Positions 11,602 to 20,426 of a DNA stretch of 20,541 nucleotides are shown here, piece by piece. Where the stretch lies: assembly GCA_900404475.1 (NCBI GenBank), contig OUQQ01000355.1, positions 9,577 to 30,117 on the forward strand, given 5' to 3'. The DNA is from Spongospora subterranea (Eukaryota > Endomyxa > Phytomyxea > Plasmodiophorida > Plasmodiophoridae). The stretch's first letter is position 1. Each line of letters opens with the position of its first letter. The position numbers were made by a program, and so were the translations under genes. The notes beneath the pieces were generated by a model. It was not told where the DNA came from. It did no database searches and saw only the letters and a program-made list of their open reading frames with translations.

Positions 11602-11976
11602 TTATTGGATATTGTGTGTTCCTGCTAATGCGTTCGTCTCGCGGCGAGAGCATCTCTGGATTTCCCATTTCTTTTTACCGAATGTACGATGGTCATGATG
11701 GAACAACGGATTCATATTAGCCATGTGATTGAGGGGACGGACAGTCTTGCCACCGGTGACAGGGCCAAAATATGTCCAGGCGAAATACCCGGCGGCGAAC
11801 GAAAGGGCATAAGACAGCAGCATCATTATGACAAAGAATCGGATCCCGTAATAGAACGGCTGTCGAGTCCCGGGTGACGACATTTCGGCAAAATCAGCCA
11901 CTTCTGGGACTCCTATTGCCGATATGAGAATGGATCGGGAAACCCCATTCGCCGTCAAGTTACTGTTACTGTACAT
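11602..11976 (-). CDS. putative small single-pass membrane protein
   Basis: A 124-residue open frame on the - strand, with an alternative internal start at 11883 that gives 93 residues (MSSPGTRQPFYYG...). It carries one strongly hydrophobic segment of about 23 residues, IRFFVIMMLLSYALSFAAGY followed by FAWTYFG, then a short basic/His-rich tail (FHHDHRTFGKKKW). A helix near the N-terminus with a small polar tail is common among small mitochondrial inner-membrane or ER proteins, but I recognise no family. The last 20 residues could be read-through into an intron. The overlapping + strand ORF looks like a shadow. Real gene: moderately likely. Confidence 0.45.
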   Translation of the reverse strand: MYSNSNLTANGVSRSILISAIGVPEVADFAEMSSPGTRQPFYYGIRFFVIMMLLSYALSFAAGYFAWTYFGPVTGGKTVRPLNHMANMNPLFHHDHRTFGKKKWEIQRCSRRETNALAGTHNIQ

Positions 11977-12108
11977 GCGCCATTGTTACAATAAAACTGC
12001 GAGGGTAATGCGCCAGTGTACAATACTGTCATAACTCCGCGGAATGGCTGATGGCGCCAGGCCGGCAAACGCGCTACTACCGACAGACTACAGTACGGCA
12101 TTGCCAAC
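11977..12108. other. spacer before the 18S fragment
   Basis: About 130 bp with no recognisable feature. The sequence directly before 12109 does not match the 18S region that should precede the fragment, which marks the left break of the rRNA piece. Confidence 0.4.
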
Positions 12109-12253
12109 GTCTGGTTAATTCCGTTAACGAACGAGACCTCAACCTGCTTTTGAAGTCGGGCCTATCCTCCGTCTAGGTTTCCAACTTCTTAGAGGGACTG
12201 TCGATTTTCAGTCGATGGAAGTTTGAGTTAATAACAGGTCTGTGATGCCCTTT
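12109..12253 (+). rRNA. fragment of nuclear 18S rRNA, 3' domain
   Basis: Starts GTCTGGTTAATTCCGTTAAC and continues with GAACGAGACCTCAACCTGC, TTCTTAGAGGGACTGTCGAT, GATGGAAGTTTGAG and AATAACAGGTCTGTGATGCC. These are the strongly conserved blocks of the eukaryotic 18S 3' major domain, in the right order and spacing. The small hairpin TCGATTTTCAGTCGA keeps its stem, though its bases differ from the fungal ones I know. The homology stops abruptly after GATGCCCTT, just before the conserved block that should follow, and no other 18S segment lies beside it. This is an orphan fragment, not a working gene. Confidence 0.85.
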
Positions 12254-12285
12254 GTCAGAAACACAACGGCACACACGAGATTAGG

Positions 12286-12614
12286 AAAATCGTTGAAGGC
12301 GATCGGGCCCCATAATCTGCCTGCTGATATTTTAAATGCTGCTCTGAGCCGTCGTCACTGATGTTGCATGAGATATTTCGCTGTCTGTGGGCTAATCAAG
12401 CGTCCCCGACAGTCTGGGGACAGGCAATTCCCGACCTCCGACAAGTCCTCGCTTCGGAATCGGGTGCAGAAATGAATGTCCCCCGACTGTCGGGGACGCT
12501 TGATGAGCCCACAGACAGCGAAACATCGCACGCCACATCAGTGACGACGGCTCAGGGCAGCATTTGAAAACGTCAGCAGACAGATTATCGGGCCCGATCG
12601 CCTTCAACGATTTT
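12286..12614. repeat. large inverted repeat, ~137-bp arms
   Basis: Arm 12286-12422 is the reverse complement of 12477-12614 at about 90% by eye, with a 54-nt spacer. Both arms carry the same reverse-transcriptase segment in opposite directions. The inner ends also contain short palindromes of the TCCCCGAC / GTCGGGGA type. Confidence 0.9.
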
Positions 12615-12676
12615 TTTACTTGACTGAGAGGCCTGGCCCCTGAGGCGGTGAGTACATATAATAGGTACCATCGCAT
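12286..12676 (-). mobile_element. non-LTR retrotransposon reverse-transcriptase fragment, partly inverted-duplicated
   Basis: On the - strand, translation from 12676 towards 12392 reads LSQVKKSLKAIGPDNLSADV, then FKCCPEPSSLMWRAMFRCLW and, after a gap, HPIPKRG. The GPD..SADVFK and PIPKRG signatures are those of the fingers region of LINE-type reverse transcriptases. Only about 90 residues are present, with no palm YxDD motif and no endonuclease. The left arm of the inverted repeat carries the same segment on the + strand with a one-base deletion and other changes. This is a dead, rearranged remnant. The clade cannot be fixed from this piece. Confidence 0.65.
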
Positions 12677-12695
12677 TGTCGGACAGAACTTCGAA

Positions 12696-12952
12696 ATACG
12701 AAGATTTTATCATTCGATTTGATACAAGCGCCTATCGGGATCTCGATGGCCAGGGGTAAATTCGTTGCAAAATTTGTCGTCGACTGGCTTTAATTAGCAG
12801 ATCATTCTGCTCGCCAGTTCTATCGATGGTGAACCCGCTGGACGAGTCGATATATATCGCCTTAAAATTCCCTCGCAAATGGCTGTGAGTCGGGCGTCTT
12901 TGATGTGTTTTGAAACCAAACGGCGCCATATCTCTTGACAATCATCAGACAT
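12696..12952 (-). pseudogene. truncated, frameshifted copy of the 252-residue orphan gene at 14044-14802
   Basis: The start region (MSDDCQEIWRRLVS), the KAIYIDSSSGFTI segment and the block around CAAGCGCCTATCGGGATCTC match the intact gene closely. Relative to it there is a one-base deletion upstream of KAIYIDSSS, which breaks the frame. An internal deletion of roughly 80-90 bp is also present, and everything beyond about the first half of the protein is lost. Confidence 0.8.
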
Positions 12953-13008
12953 AATTATGGTCGTGACCTGTCGAGCGAAGGATATTCACAATCAATATTG
13001 GATTAGGG

Positions 13009-13098
13009 TTTACAGCAAATAACCAATTTGTGCAAAAAAATTAATGAATGTCGAGCAAAACTTGAACTATATTGTTAAAATTGGTTATTTTCTGTAAA
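13009..13098. repeat. 90-bp fold-back insertion in duplication copy A
   Basis: Arm 13009-13029 and the reverse complement of 13078-13098 agree at 20 of 21 positions (TTTACAGCAAATAACCAATT type). It lies in a ~155-bp stretch (about 12961-13116) that has no counterpart in copy B, so it probably inserted after the duplication. Confidence 0.65.
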
Positions 13099-13751
13099 TT
13101 CTTCCTGTATTGTACTTCAACAGAGGAGAAAGGAATAAATGGGTTCAAACACATGTAAAGTGATGATTGAGCGAGGCCAAGGCAGGACTGATTCTGGTCT
13201 TTCTGGAACCATAATTTTACACAGGCAAACAACCAGGATATCAAAACAACTTCGCTTTGATGTCCAGAACAGATGTCAGGAGATTTCTACAGGGGTTGAT
13301 AGAGATCTACCGTACAAGGAAAAGCTACCCGATTCGAGTGAATCCAATAAGGAAGATATCAGAATGAATCAGGATCCTCCTGACTATGTAGAGAATTATT
13401 TCAGACCTAACGTCTGATCAATTGTCACCTATTGAGTTATTGATATACTAACGATGTACTCCGTATTTTGAACATTATGATCGTTAGCCTTTTCAACGGC
13501 GAAACTCCCATTTTCGCCAGCTTCATTTTTCCCATCACCATACCAGATCAATTCAAACGCCAATATTGCTCTGGCTTATTCCAGGTCACACAGTTCGCCA
13601 TTATTAACGATATTCCAAACGGTACTTATGGCCATCCCAAATAGAACTGCACGAAACATATTTCATGTAATTTTTGTGATCGATTGCTTTTACAAAGTTT
13701 TGTACTCTCAATTTCAATTTCATCGTTTGTAGGATCCCTTACCGCCAAACC

Positions 13752-13936
13752 ATGTTGCCCAGATTCAAACACTGACCTCTATTATGATCCGCCCTACACC
13801 TCAACTCGATCAAGACGAGGATTGTAAACGCGCAACAGGACCATCCATCCACTCGGCGACCGTTGAGAACGAGAGCGTGTCTGAAGCCATCATGGGCAAC
13901 GAATTCACATTCATGCAACGGAAACTCGTCGTCGAC
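13752..13936 (+). pseudogene. 5' fragment of the GAF-kinase gene, frameshifted
   Basis: Matches the first ~60 codons of the GAF-kinase gene at 16829, including PTPQLDQ, GNEFTFMQRK and the upstream leader. A one-base deletion near codon 8 turns the start into MLPRFKH followed by TGA. Homology stops abruptly at GTCGTCGAC (13936), well before the first GAF domain. It cannot make a kinase. Confidence 0.85.
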
Positions 13937-14043
13937 ACTAGTACGGCGGAGACGAACTGAAACCACTTGGATAGTAAACTCACAGTCTTCGTCGAATTTA
14001 TCAGATAGGGTTATTCCGTCGGGCAGAAGCTGCGTCAGGACGG

Positions 14044-14802
14044 TTAACGCTCCGGTGCAAGGTACAAATTCAAATTGGTTAATGCTTCGTCAATCGTCTT
14101 GAACGGAATACTCAACCCAATCCAAAACCAGTTTTCAATATGGTAAAACTTTCTGATGCGTCTAATTCTAATCGCCTTCCTTCTCCATTTCCGCAGAAAC
14201 TTGGCGATATTGATATAGTGACCATGGTCGGTAACGTAAGGCGCGATCTGCACGTTACACCGGTTACCGTTATAATATCCATAAACGGATTTACGACGAA
14301 GTACAAAGTTATCGAACTCAGTGGAAGTATTCGTAGGAGTTGGCTGAATACCAACAAGTGGAAACACCTTTGGAATCATTCTGCTCTTGCAGGCAACTTT
14401 TCGGTACAGATAAGATGATGGCCAAATACCAGTTTGAACAACGCGATAAACTGTAGGTGACTGATGATCACGGTATACGAGGATTTCATCATTCGGTTTG
14501 ATACAAGCGCCTATCGGGATCTCAATGTCCTCGTTGAAATTCGTATTGAAATATACCGCCCCTTTTCTTTGCAGCAAAAAACCTTTGTGGAGTCCACCGC
14601 CCAGCATCAGATTCTCCACGCAGAATGGGGAATTGGCCCTAATCAACAAATCATTCCGTTCGCCAATTTTGTTGATGGTGAACCCGCTGGATGAGTCGAT
14701 ATATATCGCCTTCCACGATTTCCTTGAAATGAATTCGCGTCGGGCGTCTTTGATTTTTGTCGAGACCAAACGGCGCCATATCTCTTGACAATCATCAGAC
14801 AT
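14044..14802 (-). CDS. uncharacterised 252-residue protein
   Basis: An uninterrupted frame of 253 codons from ATG at 14802 (MSDDCQEIWRRL) to TAA at 14044. It is mixed alpha/beta in look, with a beta-rich middle (FLLQRKGAVYFNTNF, IPIGACIKPNDEILVYRD), a strongly basic stretch (RKWRRKAIRIRRIRKFYH) and a C-terminal amphipathic helix. There is no signal peptide or membrane segment. I recognise no family. The gene is divergent to, and was duplicated together with, the GAF-kinase gene, so the two may share regulatory DNA. The first half also survives in the broken copy at 12696-12952. The long intact frame beside a decayed paralogue argues that this copy is under constraint. Confidence 0.7.
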   Translation of the reverse strand: MSDDCQEIWRRLVSTKIKDARREFISRKSWKAIYIDSSSGFTINKIGERNDLLIRANSPFCVENLMLGGGLHKGFLLQRKGAVYFNTNFNEDIEIPIGACIKPNDEILVYRDHQSPTVYRVVQTGIWPSSYLYRKVACKSRMIPKVFPLVGIQPTPTNTSTEFDNFVLRRKSVYGYYNGNRCNVQIAPYVTDHGHYINIAKFLRKWRRKAIRIRRIRKFYHIENWFWIGLSIPFKTIDEALTNLNLYLAPER

Positions 14803-15290
14803 ATCTATGGAACCTGAATTACAACAACAGAGGAGAGAAAAATAACGGGTTTACAAATCACATGATGTAAATCGACGATTGAGCGAGGCCAATGCAGCGA
14901 TTGATTCTGGATCCAGAAATTTAAACAGACAAACAACCAGGAAATCAATGGATAAATCGTTCATGCGCAATTTTGACGCGTCATTTGGGAACTGATCCAT
15001 TTTTGTTTAGGTCCATGAAAGATGTCGTTTTGTTTGTACCCGACCAGCGATTCTGATTGGTCAATGATAGTTCATTCTCCTCCGTACAGTACCTGGATAT
15101 TCCGTTCAACCAACCCATTTACCGTTATTACAATAGCGATAACTTGATCATATGACCGGGCGGCTGTTTATATTAGGGTTTATGATCGTATATATGGGTG
15201 ATCAAAACCCGAATACCTCACTGCTAATCCGGTTCTTGGAATAACTCTTCAGATTACTTCGCGGTTGGTATCATGCATCTAAGGGCGCCG

Positions 15291-15329
15291 TTCTGGCTAA
15301 AACCGCCACCGATGGTTTTAGCCCAGAAA
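15291..15329. repeat. short hairpin
   Basis: TTCTGGCTAAAACC and GGTTTTAGCCCAGAA are complementary apart from one unpaired base, around a 9-nt loop. No function can be assigned. Confidence 0.5.
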
Positions 15330-15773
15330 GAAAGTGAGACGAATTGTTAAGCCAGCATAAGCGTCAAAATAAATACGACACATTGCCGCCAAATCAACAC
15401 CTGCTAAGAATGAAGCGGTCAAGCGGACTCCAACCTTGATGTCGTCTTCCAGCGGAAGTTACAGTCCCGCGTTCTCTTCTACTTCGATTGGTTCGATATC
15501 AAATGCAATTCTATTTATTGCCACACAACAGGACGTGTTGCAAGACAAGGTCTATTGCCGCTGTTGCAGCTGATGGGCATCGGCAACATAATTATAAACC
15601 AAACAACGTCAAATGATGAATATTGACCGTCCGCCCATCTATGAACAGGTCGGTTTGCATGGTGGGCTCCTGTCCCTTTACCAGGTTGTGTGGGTTGAAC
15701 ATGTAAGATCTGCAATAAAGAATGGAGTCATTCTGATCATATTGAGTCGTCGGAATGCATTAGTGGGATTTTT

Positions 15774-15895
15774 GCCTGAGACAGTTTAGGTTCTGTCTGT
15801 CATATATGGTTAAAACTGTAAGAAATTACATTTAGTACGAGAGGACCAATGTAAATTTCCAGGCCAATTGCCATCTCTATGCCGAAGGAATATCA
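15774..15895 (+). rRNA. mitochondrial-type large-subunit rRNA fragment (sarcin-ricin loop region)
   Basis: Contains GAGACAGTTTAGGTTCTGTC, then the sarcin-ricin loop TAGTACGAGAGGACC at 15833-15847, then TATGCCGAAGGAATA. These match, in order, the 3' end of bacterial/mitochondrial LSU rRNA, where nuclear 28S has GAGGAACC instead. The stem flanking the loop is intact: AAATTACATT (15823-15832) pairs with AATGTAA(A)TTT (15848-15858). Upstream rRNA cannot be followed with confidence. A nuclear copy of mitochondrial DNA is the simplest reading. Confidence 0.65.
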
Positions 15896-16828
15896 ACCAG
15901 ATGACTCCGTTCTTCGCCATTTATGTTGTTCACCCATGATCAGTTGTCGTCGTACACTTTTGGCTGAAGATGCCATCCGTCGGAAGAAAGTGTGTTGCAT
16001 CTGAAGAACCTTCGATAGTGTGTGCGAGACCATATCAACGGTCCCAAACTACGCTTTCTAGACAAATTTGCTCTGTTGCGGTTTACTGGCCGACCCAATA
16101 CAAAGGGCAACCTCAAATCTCGATGTGGTTGGCAAAAACTGCAGAATATATTGCCTTTTTCGAATGTGGCCCAAATGTCGGACATGTCGCTCTTGAGCAG
16201 AATGAAAATCAGAACAAGAGAGGTGTTTTTATTGAAATGGTATACCGATAGAGGTTATGGTTTAGATTTATTAGTTTGCTCTTGTTTCGACACGGAAATA
16301 TTCTGTAAAAACCAGATTCAAAATATAAAACCTCCGGTTAACCAAACCCGAACCACATCGCTTTCGTGTTCAGCACAGACATCTGAAAATTTCTACAGAG
16401 GTTGATAGAGTTCGATGGTTCAAGGAAAAGCTATCCGATTCGAGTGAATTTGATAAGAAAAAACATCGGAATGAATCAGGATCCTCTTAACTAAATAGTT
16501 ATATATTTCAGATCAGACACCTGGCCAATATTATCGCCTGTTCCATGGCTCTATTGTTTTAAAAAATAATTGGAATACTAACGATGTACAATACTCCTCA
16601 TTTATTGAAGATCGGTATCCTCCTTGTTAACGGCGGGAACTGCTAATTACCCTTCCCCACGATAAGACCAGATCAACGCAATGATCGCCAATATTGTCGG
16701 ATAAAGATGGTGTAATCCCAAATCGCGTCGAAAGATATTTCATGTGATTTTTGTGATCGATTGCTTTTATCAAGTTTTGTACTCTCAATTTCAATTTCAT
16801 CATTTGTAGGAACCCTTACCCCCACACC

Positions 16829-19800
16829 ATGTTGGCCAGATTTAAACATCTGGCCTCTATTATGATCCGCCCTACACCTCAACTCGATCAAGAGGAGGAT
16901 TGTAAAAGCGCGACAGGACCATCCATCCACTCGGCGACCGTTAAGAATGAGAGCATGTCTGAGGCCATCATGGGCAACGAATTCACATTCATGCAACGGA
17001 AACACGTCGTCGACGATGAGCAAATTCAGAATCCAGCTCTTTTGCGATCCATTTTCAAGACCTGTCGGAAGATGTGGCAGACCGACGGTTCTGTTGACAC
17101 AATTGTCTCCACATTATCAGTTGAGATCTGCGATTTACTCACTTGTGGATTCGCCCGTGTGTTCTTGAAACGAGATGGGGGACTTTATTGTGCCGATTTG
17201 ACCAAGGCCGCTTCCCTGGTCGGAATCGTTGGTCACGTCTATTCGACGGGCGATCCGATCCGTCTCTCGTCGTCAACCGAGATCGCCTCATTCCCCGGAT
17301 TCGTGCACTGGATCGATTCCTGTCGTCAGAAACGCGTCCCGAAATCCCTTTTGTGTGTACCGCTCTTCAGCACGTTTCGAGGGCAAAGCGCCATCGTTGG
17401 CGTAATCCAAGCCTTGAACAAACATGATTCTGCTTTCACCAATGAAGATGTTCATGTCGCCATGCTGCTGGGCGATTATGTTGGGCAACTCGTCCTATCT
17501 GGAAAACAAATCGAGGTGATGAATTCTTTCAGCAATAACTTCAGGGTGCAAAACGGATCAGAGTTTGATTGATGAGTTGTTTGGGATTAGATGACGACCC
17601 AATTAGTCATGGAGGGAATCCAGCAGCATGCCAGATCGACAGCGCTACTACAGGTTGCTAGAGCGTTATCGTCCGAGACCACGATTAACGGGATCGTGTC
17701 ACTGATCACCCGAAAAGTGCAGAACCTGCTCAGCGTTGAACGATGCACCATGTTCCTGGTTGATCGTGAGTCCAACGAGCTGATTGTTTGGAGAGACGGT
17801 AGCCATGGCGTTAAACTCAGCTTCCTGCAATGGATCAAGGGCTATAAACCTGCTCCTTCATTGCCGTTTTTGTCAAATGTACGTTCCGATTCCGAACCCC
17901 GATCCAAATTTCGCCTTCAATGATGTTTCTTGTTTCTTCATCATTCGGGCAGTCGTCGTTGGAGTGTTATTAATCAATGTGGCGGTTTATGACAGGAAAA
18001 TGAAATGAGAATGCCGATGGGTAAAGGAATAGCCGGCTATGTCGTATCAACAGGAGAGAAACTCAAGGTTGACAACGCCTATAGCGATTCCCGATTCAAT
18101 CCCGAGATGGACCGGCAGACCGGGTTCCTGAGCCGAAACATATTGTGTATGCCCTTGAAGACCAGTAAAGGGGAGATTGTTGGCGCCATACAGGCAATTA
18201 ATAAGGATCCATCGAAAGACGGGTTCAATGAGGCCGACGAAGGCCTGTTGGAGGTGTTCGCTGCCCATACAGCCATAGCTATTCAGAATTCCAGCCTGAT
18301 CCAGGTCATGAAGAAAAACTTGGATCAAAGTGACGCCATTCTGGAAGTGACCAACGCCCTTTCCAGAGAACTGAAGCTCAATCCATTGGTTAAAGTTATC
18401 GTTCAGAAGGTAAATGGCTCGTGAAATTGTTCTGTTCTGATTCAGTTTTGATATCAATTTGAACGGTTGCGAATTATCAAAGAAAGTGATTTGTATTAGG
18501 AAATCGGAGAGCGTTGACATCATGTCCATTTTCTGTAGATTCATTCGCTGCTGAATGTTGAGCGATGCACTGTGTTCATCTGCGATCATGCTCGTCAACA
18601 GCTCTACACGACATCATCGATGTCGTACGGCGACGGGATCAGTCTCCCGATCCAGAACGAGACCGAGGACATTATCCGGATTCCAATGAACGCCGGGATC
18701 GCCGGCCATGTCGCCATGACTGGCGAAACCCTGTGCATTGTCAACGCGTATAATGACGCCAGGTTCTCTCCCAAGATGGATCAGGAGACCGGATATCGAA
18801 CTCGAAACATTCTCTGCATGTCGATCCAGAATCACAGGAGCGAGATCGTTGGTGTCGTTCAAGTCATCAACAAACGCAATCGGTTGAGCTTCACGAACGA
18901 GGACGTGAAACAGCTCGGGGCGTTTTCAGCTCAGGCAGCGGTGGCGATTAGCAATAGCCGTCTATTCCAGGAAACAGAGAGAGCTCTTAATCATGCACTT
19001 AGACAGGTAATGGAATACCCATTGTTTCGAACTCAAACGGGTATCGAACGGTTTTCAGAAAGAGATCCGGTCGATTTTCATCCATATTATACCTGTTTGT
19101 TCATGAACGATCGAACAGATAAATGGACTCTGCCCACGTCGACTGAGGGATGACTGAGAATTAACCAGAGATCTGTGCAGGTTCGGAATCTGAAGTTCAT
19201 GTTGCGTGTGACCAAGAACCTATCATCGGAGCTCCAGACATCGAATCTCATGACGCAAATGCAAACACAGCTCAACGATCTACTCAAAGCAGATCACTGC
19301 TTCTTCTTTGTACTTTCCGTTGTCTTCGATTGATCAGGTTTTTTCTCTGACCATCAAACTGACCAGGTTGTGGACCTGGACAAGTCGACATTCTGTCGTC
19401 TAGATTTCGGGGTTGAATCAGAGCCATATTCATTAGAGAGAGGAATTAGTGGGTTCGTGTCGAAAATCCCATTCCGATCATTGTGATTGACGGGTGCGTG
19501 TGTTTGTTTTCATAGCTGGGTTGCAACTAACGGTAAACCGGTCAAAATCCAATCGCAGGCGTTCCAAGATCAACGATTCGACGGGGAAGTCGATACCAAT
19601 GATCACCCATGTCAAAGGTCTGTTCATCTGTTAACACTTTTTCATGTTCGGATGGGTTTCTCCGACGATTCTGTCAGTTTTGCAGGGTTGATCGGTTTTA
19701 TGGCAGAGAAAGAGAATATTGACAACTGATGGTGTGTTGGGTGATCTCAGTATTCTGTGTATGCCAATCATCGCCCAAACCGAGGAAAACGAAAAAATGG

Positions 19801-20426
19801 TGATCGGTATGATCTCAGTGCAAGATGAAGCCGATCGTGGAGGATTTGGTAAAGAAGAGGAGTTGCTGTTAAAGGTGTTCTGCGCTCAGGCGTCGGTCGC
19901 CTTGGTCAACAGCAAGCAGTTCCTGCGCGTAATTGAGGACGCGACAAGGAAACAGGACGACATATCGGCGACCGATTACCTAACTCAAGATCGAGGGATG
20001 CAATTGGGAAGCCACGAGATTGATCGGTTCGAGTATTCGGTGGACGAGATAAATTTGATTCGGGCGATCGGGAACGGGTCCTATGGAGAAGTATGGCTGG
20101 CCAGAGCAAGGAACGAGATCGTCGCCGTCAAGAAACTCTTCACAAGATGTCTGAAAGGCGAACAAATCGATGCGTTCTGTTCCGAAGCGTCGTTGATGTG
20201 CCAATTAAAACACAGAAATGTGGTGGCGTTTAAAGGAGCGATTACGCAGCCACCCGATCTGTGCATTGTCACTGAGTACTGTTCGAGAGGGAGTCTGGCT
20301 GATCTGCTCATGGATCAAGGGTTTCAGATGACCAATCGTATCGTCATGGATTTCGTCAAGGATATCGCAGCCGGTATGCATTACCTGCACACCAGTAATC
20401 CGGTCATACTGCATAGAGATCTGAAG
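16829..20426 (+). CDS. four-GAF-domain tyrosine-kinase-like (TKL) protein kinase, 3' end outside window
   Basis: Exons: 16829-17545, 17591-17878, 17996-18409, 18539-19006, 19181-19309, 19367-19452, 19516-19617, 19751-20426; 960 residues so far. Four GAF domains (ligand-sensing modules) at about residues 75-235, 250-440, 465-625 and 635-795 precede a kinase domain from ~838. GAF2 (AGYVVSTGEKLKVDNAYSDS, NILCMPL, AINKDPSKDGFNEADE) and GAF3 (AGHVAMTGETLCIVNAYNDA, VINKRNRLSFTNEDV) are close paralogues. Kinase motifs: IGNGSYGEVWLA (Gly loop), VAVKK (Lys ~862), EYCSRGSLADLL and HRDLK, which ends exactly at a GTCAGT donor at 20427. The rest of the kinase lies beyond the window. The likely role is a soluble sensor kinase gated by a small ligand. 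The first intron donor could be 17516 instead of 17546; introns are otherwise 57-174 nt. No membrane segment is seen. Confidence 0.9.

Larger units (their letters stand above)
12696..13936. repeat. partial segmental duplication, copy A (degraded)
   Basis: Collinear homology blocks to copy B: 12696-12952 with 14475-14802; ~13117-13245 with ~14817-14960; ~13255-13430 with ~16360-16515; and ~13430-13936 with ~16515-17014. Copy A lacks about 1.4 kb of copy B's spacer (14.96-16.36 kb) and has gained a fold-back insertion near 13009-13098. Confidence 0.85.
14803..16828. other. 2-kb spacer between divergent genes
   Basis: No supported protein gene. Two overlapping + frames at 15970-16405 yield unremarkable, unrecognised peptides, and the longer begins at GTG. 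The spacer holds the mitochondrial-type LSU rRNA fragment and a hairpin at 15291-15329. Sequence at 14803-14960 and 16360-16828 recurs in duplication copy A; 14.96-16.36 kb does not. Confidence 0.5.
14475..17014. repeat. segmental duplication, copy B (intact genes)
   Basis: The counterpart of 12696-13936. It contains the 5' half of the intact orphan gene (-), a 2-kb spacer and the 5' end of the GAF-kinase gene (+). The last ~75 bp before the kinase leader (16735-16809) is especially well kept between the copies and ends in a polypyrimidine-TAG that looks like a splice acceptor in a 5' UTR. Confidence 0.8.

Noticed and set aside
13001..13012. TTAGGGTTT telomere-like motif, also near 15173
   Set aside because: Single isolated occurrences; no tandem telomeric array.
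13139..13417. 92-residue + ORF in duplication copy A
   Set aside because: The matching copy B sequence is not open in this frame and the region is a patchwork of rearranged spacer; a chance ORF is more likely.
13739..13966. 75-residue - strand ORF
   Set aside because: Antisense of the GAF-kinase 5' fragment; the same antisense ORF appears opposite the intact gene.
15970..16405. Two overlapping + ORFs (93 and 127 residues) in the spacer
   Set aside because: No recognisable features, they overlap each other in different frames, and the longer begins at GTG rather than ATG.
18047..18598. 183-residue - strand ORF
   Set aside because: Antisense of GAF2 and GAF3 coding sequence.
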